From NCBI GenBank assembly GCA_010093685.1, contig MU006245.1, forward strand, positions 454,409 to 518,408: a stretch of DNA of 64,000 nucleotides, written 5' to 3'. Positions 11,852-23,065 of the stretch are shown in pieces. The translations under genes were made by a program, and so were the position numbers. The notes under the pieces were generated by a model. That model was given only the letters and a program-made list of their open reading frames with translations, ran no database searches and was not told the origin of the DNA. The DNA is from Ophiobolus disseminans (Eukaryota > Ascomycota > Dothideomycetes > Pleosporales > Phaeosphaeriaceae). The number at the start of each line of letters is the position of its first letter. Positions within the stretch are counted from its first letter, which is position 1.

Positions 11852-12922
11852 GCGGTGAAGCAAGGTGGAGTGTATGATGAGATTCAAAAAGCACATGCAT
11901 TGATAGCTTGTATTACTACCAAATAGACAGAATCTGCTTTATATTCGCTGCGTTTATTGCAAAGTCCCAGCTATACTCGTTGTGCTTTGAAAGCTCATTT
12001 TGTGTTCGCAATGATAGACCAAAGATATCCGCGGTGAGTTATCGTCATTGCAATCGATGCTGTTGCATATACTGCAGTCATTCAGCCTTTCCGTTCGAAA
12101 GTATATGCGGGAAGCATGTGGTGCTGAGTACCTTGTTTGGCAACAGGTTGACTAGTTGACTTCGGTCTTGTTGGGTAGAAATGCTTGTAGCGATGGGAGC
12201 AGTGAATGGGACTGATAACACTGTCCCACGAAGTAACGGTAAGGCGTCATCAAGGTCGACATCGCGCTCTAATCCGCAGCTTCTGGCAGAGAGCCTGGCT
12301 ATGCTCGTATCGCGTGCGAGACAGCTTGTTGTTGTGTTACGACGTTTCCAGCCGTTCGAAGGTCTGGTAGAGCTTGAGCTCGTTACTAAACTAGGTGATA
12401 AAGGTAGACTGGGAGACATGTCGTTGCGGCAACGAAGTCGTGGATGTTGGATCTACAACACATAAAGAGTTAGTAAACACTACTAATAGCTAAATAAAGG
12501 CCAAACGAACAGTAAAACGTGTCGGTAACTGCGGAGGGATGGAAGAGAGTGGCGTTGCGTATCCGTGGTTGGAGAACGTGCAGTAACAAGCGCAAAAAGG
12601 CTTTTAATGAGAAATTTTGCAGCAGTGTCGACCCTGTTCATTCCTGCGTGTTGTGCGAGACCAGAAGGTGCAGTAGGACTAATGACAAGGTGTTCTTCAG
12701 GTTATCGCAGGACCACTGCGAAAAGAAGGTAGTCAACATTGGCAAATTTCGTAGTTCGATTGAACTTTTCACCCCTCCCTGGACATTCTCGCAGTGAGCT
12801 GAAAGCTTGAACGTGTTCATGACGATGTATTGAAGGTATCCGTGGTGAGTTATGAGTAATACATCGAGGGTATACAGCAGCCGTTGTCCGCGAGTGAGTG
12901 CTTCCTTGAGCAAACGACTGAC
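11852..12922. other. Intergenic region with a diverged 100-bp repeat
   Basis: No convincing gene was found. Short open frames on both strands (about 12078-12465) overlap and resemble nothing recognised. Two diverged copies of a roughly 90-110 bp segment occur near 11985-12084 and 12795-12890, sharing tatccg.ggtgagttat and a preceding gtgttc..atgat block. Confidence 0.5.
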
Positions 12923-15091
12923 CTATCTCATTCTGATCGTTCGTCTTCCACTAGACAGTTTGTGAAAGTCATCAATGTTGCGCCTTATTTCAAGGTTTCC
13001 AACTCGATGCGCAACGTCGCCGTCCCAGTCAACTATGAGTAAGAACAAATCTCGTGTTTGGGAATGATAGGAGTTAATTAGAGATTTCAAATCGAACAGA
13101 AGCAGACAATCCCACTCTTCCCGGATGACTCGTTGATATAGATCGCTCTCTGGGGCGGGTTGTTCAAAGAAGACTGGCACCTCACTTTGATGAATCAGAC
13201 CCACAATGCCTGGATGTGTAGATTGGGGATGGCATGAGCACAAACAAACTGTTCCAGGGTGGCGCGGGCGGATTGGGCGATGGAAGCGAAGCCGAAAAAC
13301 TTTGGCCTCGATTGTGAGTTCGTATGGTACCTCTGGTATCATCATGCTTCCTATTTTCGCAAGTTCGCCTAGGTTTTGTATAGTATGGAGTTGGCCGCCA
13401 AGACTTCGGAACCAGAATTGAGTGCCGCTTGAGTCGTACGCGATTTGATGCACCTCAGAGCTGGGGTCGAAGGGATAGTACACGCAGCCTTTCCACCCAG
13501 CCCATGTCCAACTTGGGAAGCATGATCTGCGTTTCAGTGGTACGAACGGTCGGTGGTGACCCCGTAATAGCGTGGGCTGCCACCAAAGCCCAGCTGCAAA
13601 TCCTATGTTGAAGTCTGTCTTGATTCCGTAGTTTATCACCGGGATACCGTAGAGGGTGTGGAAAGACGCTCGAGACAGTAACCCACGAAATGCATTCAAT
13701 ACGTCGTCTTCAAAAGTTAGGGTTCTTCTGCTGAATTCAGCAATGTGGTCTGTAAAAGCTTGCACCTCCGATCGGCTGTACTCGATCTGCTCGTCGTGGA
13801 AAAGCGCAGCACTCATTACAGCCGTTTGGGACGTGGCGAGCACGGCCTGCGACCACACTACCAATGCTTCGCAACAGTGCATTGCCCGACAGACGAAATA
13901 AATCTGACGCTCCGTGAAGAAGATACATCGGCGGGATAGTACCGCTTCTTGATACGTCCACCCACGTGATGCCCAGACTGTTTCTCGAAGGACGTAGGAG
14001 ACCGCTGGAAAAGTTGGATGTAACCGTAATTGACGAGTTACAACGTCAGGGTAGTCGTGCAGTCTGGGGCGGCTGATTCCCACAAAACCGTAGTTTGCGT
14101 CTGCACCTGCAGCAGCGACAATACAAGCATAGGCATTAGCATAAACGCGATCCATTTCTGCAAGCTGAAGACTCTTCGTGCTGTTGTTGCGCTAGTCAAC
14201 GCAGTACTGATCGACCCATAGGAAGCGATGTCCTAGCTTCTTGACAACCGCAATTGCATCCTCGACGACCTGACTAGCACGACTTGGTAACCAAGTTGTT
14301 CCTGTCGTTGTATTAGATGAGGAACTTGCTCCCCACACATAACTGAGAGCGAAGTATGTGGATCCTTCGTCTATCTCGTAGATCTTCCTTGTGAGACAAT
14401 CAATGCACCTCAGCGGGACAGATAGCGAACGTGCGTTTCTCTCGGGTGCGCAAATTTCTTCGTGTACAGAATCGCAGTCCTGGAGCCAGTTGTTCAAGCG
14501 TGTGTAATCTGTGAAGTGGAGTTCCACATATCTGCCTTCCACGTCTGTCTCTGGACTTGAACTTCGTGCGATTCTACTCGTAGATAAGATGAAACCGCGT
14601 TCCATGTATGCGTTCCGTTTCCAGGGGGCCAGTTCGTTCCCGGTGAGACCAGGTACAACTGCGAGTGCAATGGCTAGCGAATCATCACTCGGCTGAGTTA
14701 CTGCTCCGAGATATGCCGCAGCGTTGAAAGCCTGAAGATGGTGACCTTTTGTTTTACGTCCTTGTCGTTCCAGCGCAACAACGACAAAAAGGTGGCAGAG
14801 AGGGCAGGTATCACTGTGTTGCAAACGCTCGAGCGTCATGAGGGTGATGCCACGGGGAGATGTTATTTTTTGTCGTGGATGAAAGATGGTCTCAAAATCG
14901 ATGTGTTGACACCGTTCACAAAGGTTGGAAACCTCAGCTGTTGGCTCGCTCGAAATGACTTCAAAGACAACGCCTGGTGATCGGCTGGGTACCACTGCAT
15001 CTAAGATCGGCATGAGGAGGGTAGAATCTGGGGTTTGCGCAAGCTTGTGAGCTCTACCAGCCCTTTCAAAAAGATGTAGTGTTAAAAGCAA
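12923..15091 (-). pseudogene. HET-domain gene interrupted by one in-frame TAG
   Basis: Heterokaryon-incompatibility (HET, PF06985) protein of 723 codons in one uninterrupted exon, except for a TAG at 14192-14194. N-terminal part: LCERCQHIDFETIF, then the HET start YFALSYVWGASS and LGHRFLWVDQYCVD. The stop falls immediately after this, where the family usually has Gln (CIDQ), so CAG to TAG is the simplest change. The same frame continues through MDRVYANAYACIVAAAGADA, RGWTYQEAVLSRRC, the SRASFHTLYGIPV region and PSWTWAGW to a stop at 12923. No intron of workable size can remove the stop (GTTGAC..AACAG would be 20 nt). It is either a recent pseudogene, a readthrough case or a sequencing error; everything else is intact. 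The start could be 15091 or the ATG near 15010. Confidence 0.85.
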
Positions 15092-15864
15092 GTAACGTTA
15101 GCGAGTAAATCTTGCATACGCTCGACAACCGAGTTGCTCTCAAACGTGGCCAGGCAATGGACGAAGGCGTATCGAAGGAGCCTAGATGAGGATGAAGCTG
15201 ACAAAAGGCTTAGCGTTACACAGAAAGGACCACGACCGCGAATTTCGGCCAATTAGGGTGAGAATATCTCGGACCCCTGCCAGTTTCAATCATGTGTCGA
15301 AGAATTTCAGGATAGAGTGTTGTAAATTGGACTAGCCTCCAAACTCAAGCCGTCTGGAGCCTCGCAGCCATATGTACTTACGCTATGCCGTAGAGACTCG
15401 CGATATAGATGCAACCCCCTATTAACGCCGCAGAAAGGCTAGACTAACAAAAGGTTACTAAGAGAGCAGTAAAGCGACTAAGAGGGCGGTAATTAGTAGC
15501 AACATAATTTATTTCTATAACGCTACTAGCTAGTCCTTCTGCGGCAATAACAGGGGTTTGCATCTCTATCGCGAGTATATACGGTACTCCCCTGAACTTA
15601 ACATAGCCATCCGAAATAGATCCGATGCAATGTCTGGTTCCGGTCTTGAAGGCTCTTCAACAGCTTCCAAGATGCTATGCTTTGCTAGTGGTAGTCGAAC
15701 TTTAATGTTGAGTGCGCGCAAAGGTGAGGTGATCGACATGTATAGCACCTTGAGCGAGGAAGTCGCAGCATGCAAACCTCGTGACCAAGGTATGAAGGTG
15801 TCACACGTGTAGACCGAGCAGCCCAGTTCAGTGTCGGTTGTAATAAGACTATAACCCTTAGTTA
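15092..15864. other. Intergenic region around the MITE
   Basis: Holds the MITE at 15386-15584 and otherwise no recognised gene. Open frames of 84 and 100 codons near 15558-15868 start inside the MITE end and have no family features. Confidence 0.55.
15386..15584. mobile_element. Short inverted-repeat element (MITE), about 199 bp
   Basis: Terminal inverted repeats of about 55 bp (left 15386-15442, right 15530-15584) read ccgta.a.actcgcgata.agatgc from each outer end and reach inward past gccgcagaa to ctag. The interior is AT-rich and noncoding. TA dinucleotides flank both ends (15384-15385 and 15585-15586), fitting a Tc1/mariner-type target duplication, though the left end carries two extra bases relative to the right. 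It lies between the broken HET gene and the mannosidase gene. It is nonautonomous, and its source transposase is not visible here: the DD34E transposase near 62 kb shows no matching ends. Confidence 0.85.
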
Positions 15865-17738
15865 TCACTGCGGCCTGCGCAGTGGATGTGCCTCGGTGTT
15901 GAACACATAGTCATCCAAGCTGACAAGATGCGGGTCGCTGAAGATCAGATAAAAATACTTCAATGTTTCCGCCATCCAGAAGCTCTCACACTGATCCAGC
16001 TTCTCAGTCACTTTCCCTTTCTCTATCGTGACGTCTGCTATCGCTGAGTGTGCATACTCAGCGAACGTTGCGTTGTTGATTGCCTCAAACATGCGCCACG
16101 CAGCGTCTTGAAGTGCGGGGTCGCCCGTGATACGGTAAAGGACAAAGACTGATTCGATTGCTTCAGGTCTGTTGAACGTTATGTTAGCGGTGGTATGTGT
16201 TAGCGCATGGAATGAGTACCTTAATAAGAAACGTGGATCATTGATGCTAGTGATTCCGGGCTGCAGCCCCTTCGCTGACACTATCTCCCTTACATCAGTA
16301 CCATCTGGAAAGTCGCGAGAGAATGCCTTCTCCACAAGTTTATGCCATCGATCCGTGCTCCAGGCACAATCCATCTCGCTGTGGCAAGGTATCGTCTTGA
16401 ATGTCTCCGGCATGACACCAGTTGGCATGGAGTCGTACGCCCAGATACACCCATCGACAAGTTTGCGAGCAATGTCGAGGTCCTCGGTACGATTGAAGAT
16501 CTTGGCACCTAATGCAACCATCCCGCCAGCAAAGCAGGTCAGGTGCTGACCTTCAGGGTCCAGAATGATGGTGTTAAGACTTCTTGTTGTCCGTACAGTG
16601 CCAGAAATGAGAATATCTTGGTTTGGTATCATCGGGCGGAAGAACAAGTGCTTCTTCGCCGGCTCGATCGCGCCCTCATATAGGCGGCGATACTGATCAG
16701 AAAGTCCACCAAGTAGCAAGTACTGTTTAGGAAAATACTCGTAGAGGGAGTCGGACATTCCACCAAAAGTGAACGTTTCTCCATCGAACTCTTCGCGAAG
16801 CGGGCTAACGAGGACCGGAAAGAGTCCTGGAATAGCGGTCTGATTCTGATTCGCGTATAGCAGATCGGTGATCCTCTGGACGGCGTCGAAGTACTTATCG
16901 TTGCCTGTAAGTTGGGATAGGCGCGTGAACTCTAACGTAAGCGACCCAAGCTCAGCACCAAGAGACTGCATATCGGCTTGCTGATAGCCGTTGAGCGCCG
17001 CACTGGGTATTGTTAGTGTGTGACGCGATGATGATTAGTGTATACGCACTTTTCCCAGTCCCATCGGGAAATAGGCATCCGATTTGACGTGTCAAAAGCT
17101 GCATATAGCATATCCCCTAGCTTGGTGGCTTGTACCAGCAACGAGCGATGCTTGCCGTGGCTCAAGTCGTATGCGCTCAACAACCCTCCCAAGAACCTGA
17201 TGGTGGTTTCAAACACGTTCATACGATATACCGCCGAGGTAGTAAAATCGATCCTCTTGGTCGCTCTCACGGCTTGCTCAAACTCATCGTCCAGACCCAT
17301 TATGATGAGTGTATCCAAGGTATCCACAAGCGTCGCTCCACGCTGACCAAAGCCATTCTTGTAACCTCCTGTCACCGGAGTTACTTCGTCCTGAAGCCAC
17401 GCCTGCTTCTTGTACCCGTTCCAGGTGTGCAAGAAGGCCTCTTTGACAGCGCTTTGTCGCTGAAGCCTTTGCTCCTTATTGTGCGTCGTCTCAGCTCCAA
17501 ATGAGTGCTGTATTTTGGGTATGGGAATCGGTTTGCCGGTCGGCAGTGGAGTGGTCGAGGATACCGGATACCGCAGTGGGACGTCTTTCCACTTGAACGG
17601 GTCCACGATCTTGAGCGATGAGGTGTAGGTCGGCGAGGGCAGCTCATTGCGCGGGCGAAGCTGGCGAATAGCAAGGAAGATGAATGTCGCAGATACGCAA
17701 AGCACCAGGACACGTCGGAGCGAAGGACCCATGTTCAA
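15865..17738 (-). CDS. GH47 class I alpha-1,2-mannosidase, type II membrane protein
   Basis: Glycoside hydrolase family 47 enzyme trimming alpha-1,2-linked mannose from N-glycans in the ER/Golgi lumen. Exons are 17738-17050, 17002-16220 and 16168-15865 (introns 47 and 51 bp); the protein is 591 aa. A short cytoplasmic N-terminus is followed by a membrane anchor (about residues 9-24, RVLVLCVSATFIFLAIR), as in type II Golgi mannosidases. GH47 features are VDTLDTLIIMGL, FETTIRFLGGLLSAYDLS, GSLTLEFTRLSQLTG, DSLYEYFPKQYLLLGG, HLTCFAGGM, DPRFLLRPEAIESVFVLYRITGD and the C-terminal NTEAHPL, whose Thr coordinates the catalytic Ca2+ in the family. The two Cys residues of the usual conserved disulphide lie around TCFAGGM and LDQCESFWMAETLKYFYLIF. 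The gene is intact and head to head with MED20. Confidence 0.95.
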
Positions 17739-18258
17739 GTTCGTAAGCCTGTATTGAATATTTTGTCTACAATGTCTAGCCAGCCTTCTTGAACGTGTGA
17801 TTCAGCCGTAAGAAAGGTAAGAATGTGCGGAATGTGCACGCATAGAAAGGAGTAGCAGTGACTTCGTTGAAACTCTGCCGAACGACGCTAAAGCTCAAGT
17901 ATTCATTATGACAACACCAACAATAAAAAGGCAAATAAGAAAGATTCAGTAAAAGGGGCGGAGGTGGAGGTGTCTCCCGTGCATGGTTGACCTCAGGCTT
18001 CTGAGAATGTTGACGGAGAGTTGCCGACGCGCTAGTGCAAAAGCCGAAATCAGGGTCCACCTTGAGGCGATCGCGTTCCATGGTCGCGTCCTTCGGCAAC
18101 ACCATCTCGCGCACTTTGAATCGGTAACTTCTCTTTATCCTTGCTAAGATACAAATAATCATTGCGCTACCACCACCACTACTAGAACTCTCTTGGATTT
18201 GCGTCAAACATTGGTTTATTAATCTCAACTCGAGAGGCACCTTACCTGAAGCAGAAAG
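17739..18258. promoter_or_regulatory. Shared upstream region of the GH47 and MED20 genes
   Basis: A 520-bp intergenic region between divergent start codons. It contains an open frame of 169 codons on the minus strand that runs into MED20 exon 1 and has no family features, so it is not called a gene. No specific control site was recognised. Confidence 0.5.
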
Positions 18259-19116
18259 ATGAAGTACTGCGGGTGAGTCCAACACCTGCTTTATTGCAGG
18301 ACCAAGACCTGCACATGAGCTGTTAACACCAAAATGGCTGACATAAATATCTACAGGCTCTATTTAGTCAGCAACCCCTCGACCACCCTCGACGCATCTC
18401 TTCAGATTGCCAATACACTGGTGCAGAACATCGAGAACAAGTTCCCAACAGCGGCGCGGCAGGCAGCATGGTCGCTCCAATATCGCGTCTTCCGAAACAC
18501 AATACCACCTGCCCAACCGAACACAGACGCTGAGGGTAAACCACAGCAGGTCCCGCATACACTGCAGCACCACCTACATCTTTCGAGCGTCCACCAGGAC
18601 CGAACATACATCTGCATACAGCCACCAACTGGAACGAGCACTGTGAGCGCTATACCGCTTAGTCAACAGGATGCCCACGCTTCACTTGTGAGGCATCAGT
18701 TCGCAGCTCTGTGGCAGCCGCGCCATGTCCTTGCTTTGAACGAGGGCACTTCGTATACTATTGGCCAGTGCACAGTTCAGATAGGAGAGCTGCGAGCAAT
18801 ACGCGAGGGGCCACAGTCCGGAGGCACACAGTCACCTGGCGTGGTCGTCTGCATCAGCACATTGGTGGGGGAAGACAGCTTCGATGACGGCACGGACGGA
18901 GCGAGCGTCCCTTTCGAGGAGGACGGAGATGATGACTACAACTTCGTGTATGCGCAAACCATGGTCCGCGAATGCTGGAACTTGGTCAAAGAAGGTCTCG
19001 ACCTTGGCAGATCCGAAGTTCGCGAGGTGATGATGGCTCCGGAGTACGTGAACGGCAACAGAGAGAAAGACGCCGCCGTCCGCATGTGGTGTGAGACTCT
19101 ACGCCTGAGAGGATAG
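18259..19116 (+). CDS. MED20: Mediator complex subunit 20 (MED20/Srb2)
   Basis: Head-module subunit of Mediator, bridging activators and RNA polymerase II in the nucleus. The first exon is only 14 nt (18259-18272, encoding MKYC plus two bases). An 84-bp intron with GTGAGT donor follows (18273-18356), and exon 2 (18357-19116) continues in frame to give 257 aa. The chosen join gives MKYCGLYLVSNPSTTLDASL, matching the family pattern in which the domain begins at the very N-terminus. A simple ATG inside the intron (18334) would also be open but replaces the expected first beta strand. The beta-sheet fold is followed by an acidic loop (DGASVPFEEDGDDDYN) and the terminal helix ending WCETLRLRG. Family assignment is by sequence pattern and length. 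Confidence 0.85.
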
Positions 19117-19733
19117 TATCCTTCGGTCAAGGGTATCCTCAGAAAAAAGCCTTTGGTGGTATATAATTGTGTCCCACAATAGATGCCCGTCTGGAGCAGC
19201 CGATTCCAGCGAGAAAGCTCTGCCTCTAGCAAGCTAATCAAGAGGGACTTTCCATCTGAAGCAGGCACAATCACCGATACTCCTCCGCCTGAGCAGACGA
19301 ATCGAACGGAACTGCACCGTGTGTCGTAGGCGAAACGGAATTGCTCCGTTTGCAGTAGATGAACCAAACGACGAAGTTATATCCGTAACAGGAAAATTGG
19401 ACTGAGTGGCTCCAGCTGACACCGGCGAATTGTGTCACGATTGTTCTATGACAAGCGCATCGAACGAGAAAGTGATGACGCTCTGCCCGTAGCAAGCGAC
19501 TCGAACGACGAGGCCTCCGATGGAGGTGATTAAACATGCAACCCTGGATGCCATTGAACAATTTGCCATAAATTCAGAAGCCCAAAGAACCCAAGAGACG
19601 AAGCGAAGATGCTCTGTAGCTTCCGTATTGTGAGAAGAGCTACACACAACCTCAGACACTCAACATACACACACACTCGACGAGAAACGTACCTACGACG
19701 ATACGCAAATTAATATTGCTACAACACCACCGC
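19117..19733. other. Intergenic region between convergent MED20 and alcohol oxidase genes
   Basis: 3' flanks of two convergent genes; no gene, RNA or repeat recognised. Confidence 0.55.
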
Positions 19734-21715
19734 TCAAGGCGTCGTGGCTCCCAACTCCGCCAATATGATATCCGCAGCCTTCTCGCCAATCACCAGCGCA
19801 GTGTTATTGGTATTCGCCCCCACATTCGCCGGCGCAATACTCAGATCCGCAAGCTTCAATCCAGAAACACCGTACACGTTCAAATTGGCATCCACAACGC
19901 CGTCCTCCTCCCGCGGCGCCATCTTACACGTCGCCATGCAATGCCACGTAGTATTGACGTTCTCGCGCAGCCACTGCTCAATCGCCGCATCGTCTTCTTT
20001 CGTATATTCCAAATCCTTCACATCGCTCAATGCCTCGGAGATATCCTGTACGGCGGCGGCTGAGCCTTTGGGGAACTGGGGATGTCCGGCGGCTAGCTCT
20101 CCGCGGTAGTATTTTGCGCGTCGCACGATTTCTCGCTGCTTCTTGTAGGCCCAGATTTGTTTCTTGAGATCGATGTCATGGGCGTCGTTGAAGAAGCCGA
20201 CGTCGAAGTCGAGCGCGTCGTCGTGCTTTGGGCCCGTGATGTGCATGTGCCCTCGCGAGTAGGGGTATGCTGTGTATGTGCCTGTGGTGATGTATTGGCC
20301 TGCTGGTACGGATGCTGGGTCGCCGAGGAAGCTGGATGGTGTTAGCATTTGCTGCTTCAAGACGTAAAGAACATATACTTACGCCTGAATCACACCGCAA
20401 AGCATAAGCGGCCGATTTGGTAGATCCTTAAAGTCCTTATCCCAAGCTGCTCGGAACTCAGGTCCCAAAGCAGTAACTTCCTCCTCAGTCGGTCGCAGCT
20501 TCGACGAGATATCAATCGCGTTCCACCCCAAGACCTTATCGTTATTCTTGATGAGCTCCGCCGCATCAACGCGTCCGCTCAGGATACGATCAATCGTCTG
20601 GTCCGGATCCAAATTCGTCTTGTACGGATACAGTAGCAAATGATGATCCTGATAGTCCTTACCCACGCCTCTCAGCTCCTCCACAACCGGCACACCCGCG
20701 CGCGCCAGGATCTTAGAATCGCCCAGACCTGAGCGCTCGAGCACAGGAGGTGTTCCGCATGCACCGCACGTCACGACGACGAGCTTGCGTGCCTTTACGG
20801 ACTTGACGGGATGTGCCGTCAGGCCAATGACGCACTGGAACTCTGGATTGGGCGTGTACTCGACGCCAACTGCGCGCTTTGAGTTGTCGAAGAGGACACG
20901 CACGACTTTGGATTCGACGAGTACGTGCAGATTCGGGTGTTTGCCATCCTCGAGCTTTGGGTGGAGGTATTGGTGCGCAGTATCCTGGCGTTTACCCTCG
21001 GGTGAAACGTATCGTTGCCACCGCTGGAATCCGTTATTCTCTTCCAGGTTCTGCAAGTCCTCTATCTCAGGGACGCCATGGCTTGCCGCGGCTTGCAAGA
21101 AGTCGTCTTCGGCGATTTTTGCGCGGAAACCGCCGTCTGAGACGTGGATCGGGCCGTCGTAGCCGTGGTGTTCTTTCTTGCCTGGGCCGTGATAGTTTTC
21201 GAGCTTAGTTTGGTCAGTATCCATTTTGTGCTTCGTTTTGAATGGGGGTCATACTTTCTTGAGGTGGGGATACATGTCATCTGCGCTCCAGCCCTCGGTC
21301 TTCCAGCTGTCGAAATCGCTGCGTTGCGCTCGTGTATACATCATAAAGTTGATCGAACTGCCTCCTCCGAGAGTACCGCCTTGTGGTACAATCGGCTCGC
21401 GATCAGCCAGTTGTGGAGCTTTGTTGCCCTTGTAGAACAAGGCGGTTTTCGTGTTTGGAAGCAGGTTCTGCAGGTAGAATACTGGGTTGACGATATGTGG
21501 GACATCTTTGTTGTTTGCGCCGCCCTCGATTACGAGGATGCTGAGGTTAGGCTCGGCTTCGGCCAGGCGTCCTGCGATGATGCATCCTGCTGTGCCGCCT
21601 AGATTCGAGGAGTCAGTATGCGTCGAAATATGATCATGGTAGTGAAGAACGTACCTCCAGCAATGATGATGTCCACTTCATCCAACCCCTCTGCGAGTTT
21701 ACTGTCGAGACCCAT
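19734..21715 (-). CDS. GMC alcohol oxidase (methanol/alcohol oxidase type)
   Basis: FAD-dependent GMC oxidoreductase closest to fungal alcohol oxidases, which oxidise short primary alcohols to aldehydes and make H2O2. Exons are 21715-21655, 21598-21255, 21203-20383 and 20331-19734; all three introns are 51-56 bp; the protein is 607 aa. The dinucleotide-binding start is IIAGGGTAGCIIAGRLAE with VIEGGAN. GMC signature 1 is PQGGTLGGGSSINFMMY. The C-terminal catalytic His lies in NTTWHCMATCKMAP and the second catalytic residue (Asn) in ANTNNTALVIGEKAAD. Alcohol oxidases are normally peroxisomal, but this C-terminus (LGATTP) is not a recognisable PTS1. The length is somewhat below the about 650-670 aa usual for methanol oxidases. 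Substrate is inferred from overall similarity only. Confidence 0.9.
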
Positions 21716-23065
21716 GATTTCGCCGCTCGGAATATTCGACCGTCAATCTTAATCCAATCGCAACTCAATTCAATTCTCTTCCGTTTCGGCCAATTCAAAT
21801 TCGAAAAGCAAAGGCTTCAAATACACAATAATCCCACCACGACCCTGCGTCCACCACCAACTTTATATGCCTCAACCCACCCACGTCCTTCCGTACCTGG
21901 CATGCGCATGAAACCCTTTCCCCGCATTGCGGCCCCAAACCATACTCCATCAAGTCTGGTGGTGCGATCTGGCCGCGACTGGCGTAGCATAGCGCCTAGA
22001 TAGGCTCGCCCGCCGAGTATGCCCGGCCCACTCGTCGCGCCTCAGCCGGCTGCCAAACGCGGGGGAAAGCCGCCATCTACGCGTCGCGGATCCGATGGCG
22101 TTGGACGGCTGGCCGGATGTAGGACGTGTGGTGTTCGGATTCGGGTGTTGATGGCAATGGTGAGTCGTGTGGTGGCTATCGCGAGGATTGGCGATGGCGG
22201 TGTGCGCGGGTGTTCTTCGGCTGCGCGGAGGGGGGAGGTGGATACGATGTGCATGGGATATCCACTTTGTGTCGCGGGACGTTTGGTGTCAAGGTGGTTT
22301 GTTGGAGACACGTACGTAGAAGGAAGAGGGTCTTATGGGGTCGTTGTGTCCCCGCGGAAGCGTGGGGGAGGCACGGAGGGCTGCCATGCTAAATGCCCTC
22401 TACCTAGGTGGGTTGGGTGCCGCTTTTGATTCCGGGCTTCTTTTCTTCATCGAATGGGTGGCCTGTGGTTGTAGTTGCTCGGTGGGTGTAACTGTATGAC
22501 AATAAAACGCGTGTCCAACATGATCAAGACGCATGTGTTGTGTAGCGAAGGCCGAGATCTGGTTGTGCGGAGTTCCGCCAGATCTGGTTGTGTGAAATTC
22601 CGAGCAACAATAGTTATGCATGTCGCAACACATGTTGAACACCTTTTTAACAGACTGAAACGCGCAGATGTTATGAGACGAAGAGTGACTACTATCCACG
22701 TAGATATTTGAATTGAAATACTATCTCACGTACGCAGTCGTCTGCCTTCTTTCAACGCCTTTCATTCAGTACCTATAGGTAGCTTGATATTAGTGGGTTA
22801 CTCTCTAAGTTCCAGCACAGATGTCTCCATCGTCAAGATGCAGGTTCATGGGCCTCAATTCCCAGCTACAATATTACAAATGCGTAGTTGTCGCATTTCC
22901 CAATGTAGAATGCGCTGACAAATGCGACCATTTTCATATAACGTTTGCTCCAAGACGTTCAGACATACCAAACAACCAGACCATTTTCTTTGAGCTTCTA
23001 AAATCATTCCAGGTCAACTACTCAAGTCATCTCGCCGACACTCCAGCTCCTTCCTAAAAAGCACG
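21716..23065. other. Intergenic region between divergent oxidoreductase genes
   Basis: A 1.35-kb region upstream of both the alcohol oxidase (minus) and the reductase gene (plus). A GC-rich part (22019-22429) has an open frame of 136 codons without family features. A 25-bp tandem duplication sits at 22555-22604. No certain control sites were seen. Confidence 0.5.
22555..22604 (+). repeat. Two-copy 25-bp tandem duplication
   Basis: Units 22555-22579 and 22580-22604 both begin agatctggttgtg and share ttccg. Most differences between them are transitions (C/T and G/A). Confidence 0.7.

Noticed and set aside
15386..15584. Idea that the MITE is mobilised by the DD34E transposase at 62 kb
   Set aside because: Both fit TA target sites, but no shared terminal sequence was found.
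17776..18285. Minus-strand open frame of 169 codons in the GH47/MED20 spacer
   Set aside because: Overlaps MED20 exon 1, no family features, low-complexity proline run.
22019..22429. Plus-strand open frame of 136 codons
   Set aside because: Arg/Gly-rich translation of a GC-rich promoter segment; no start context or similarity recognised.
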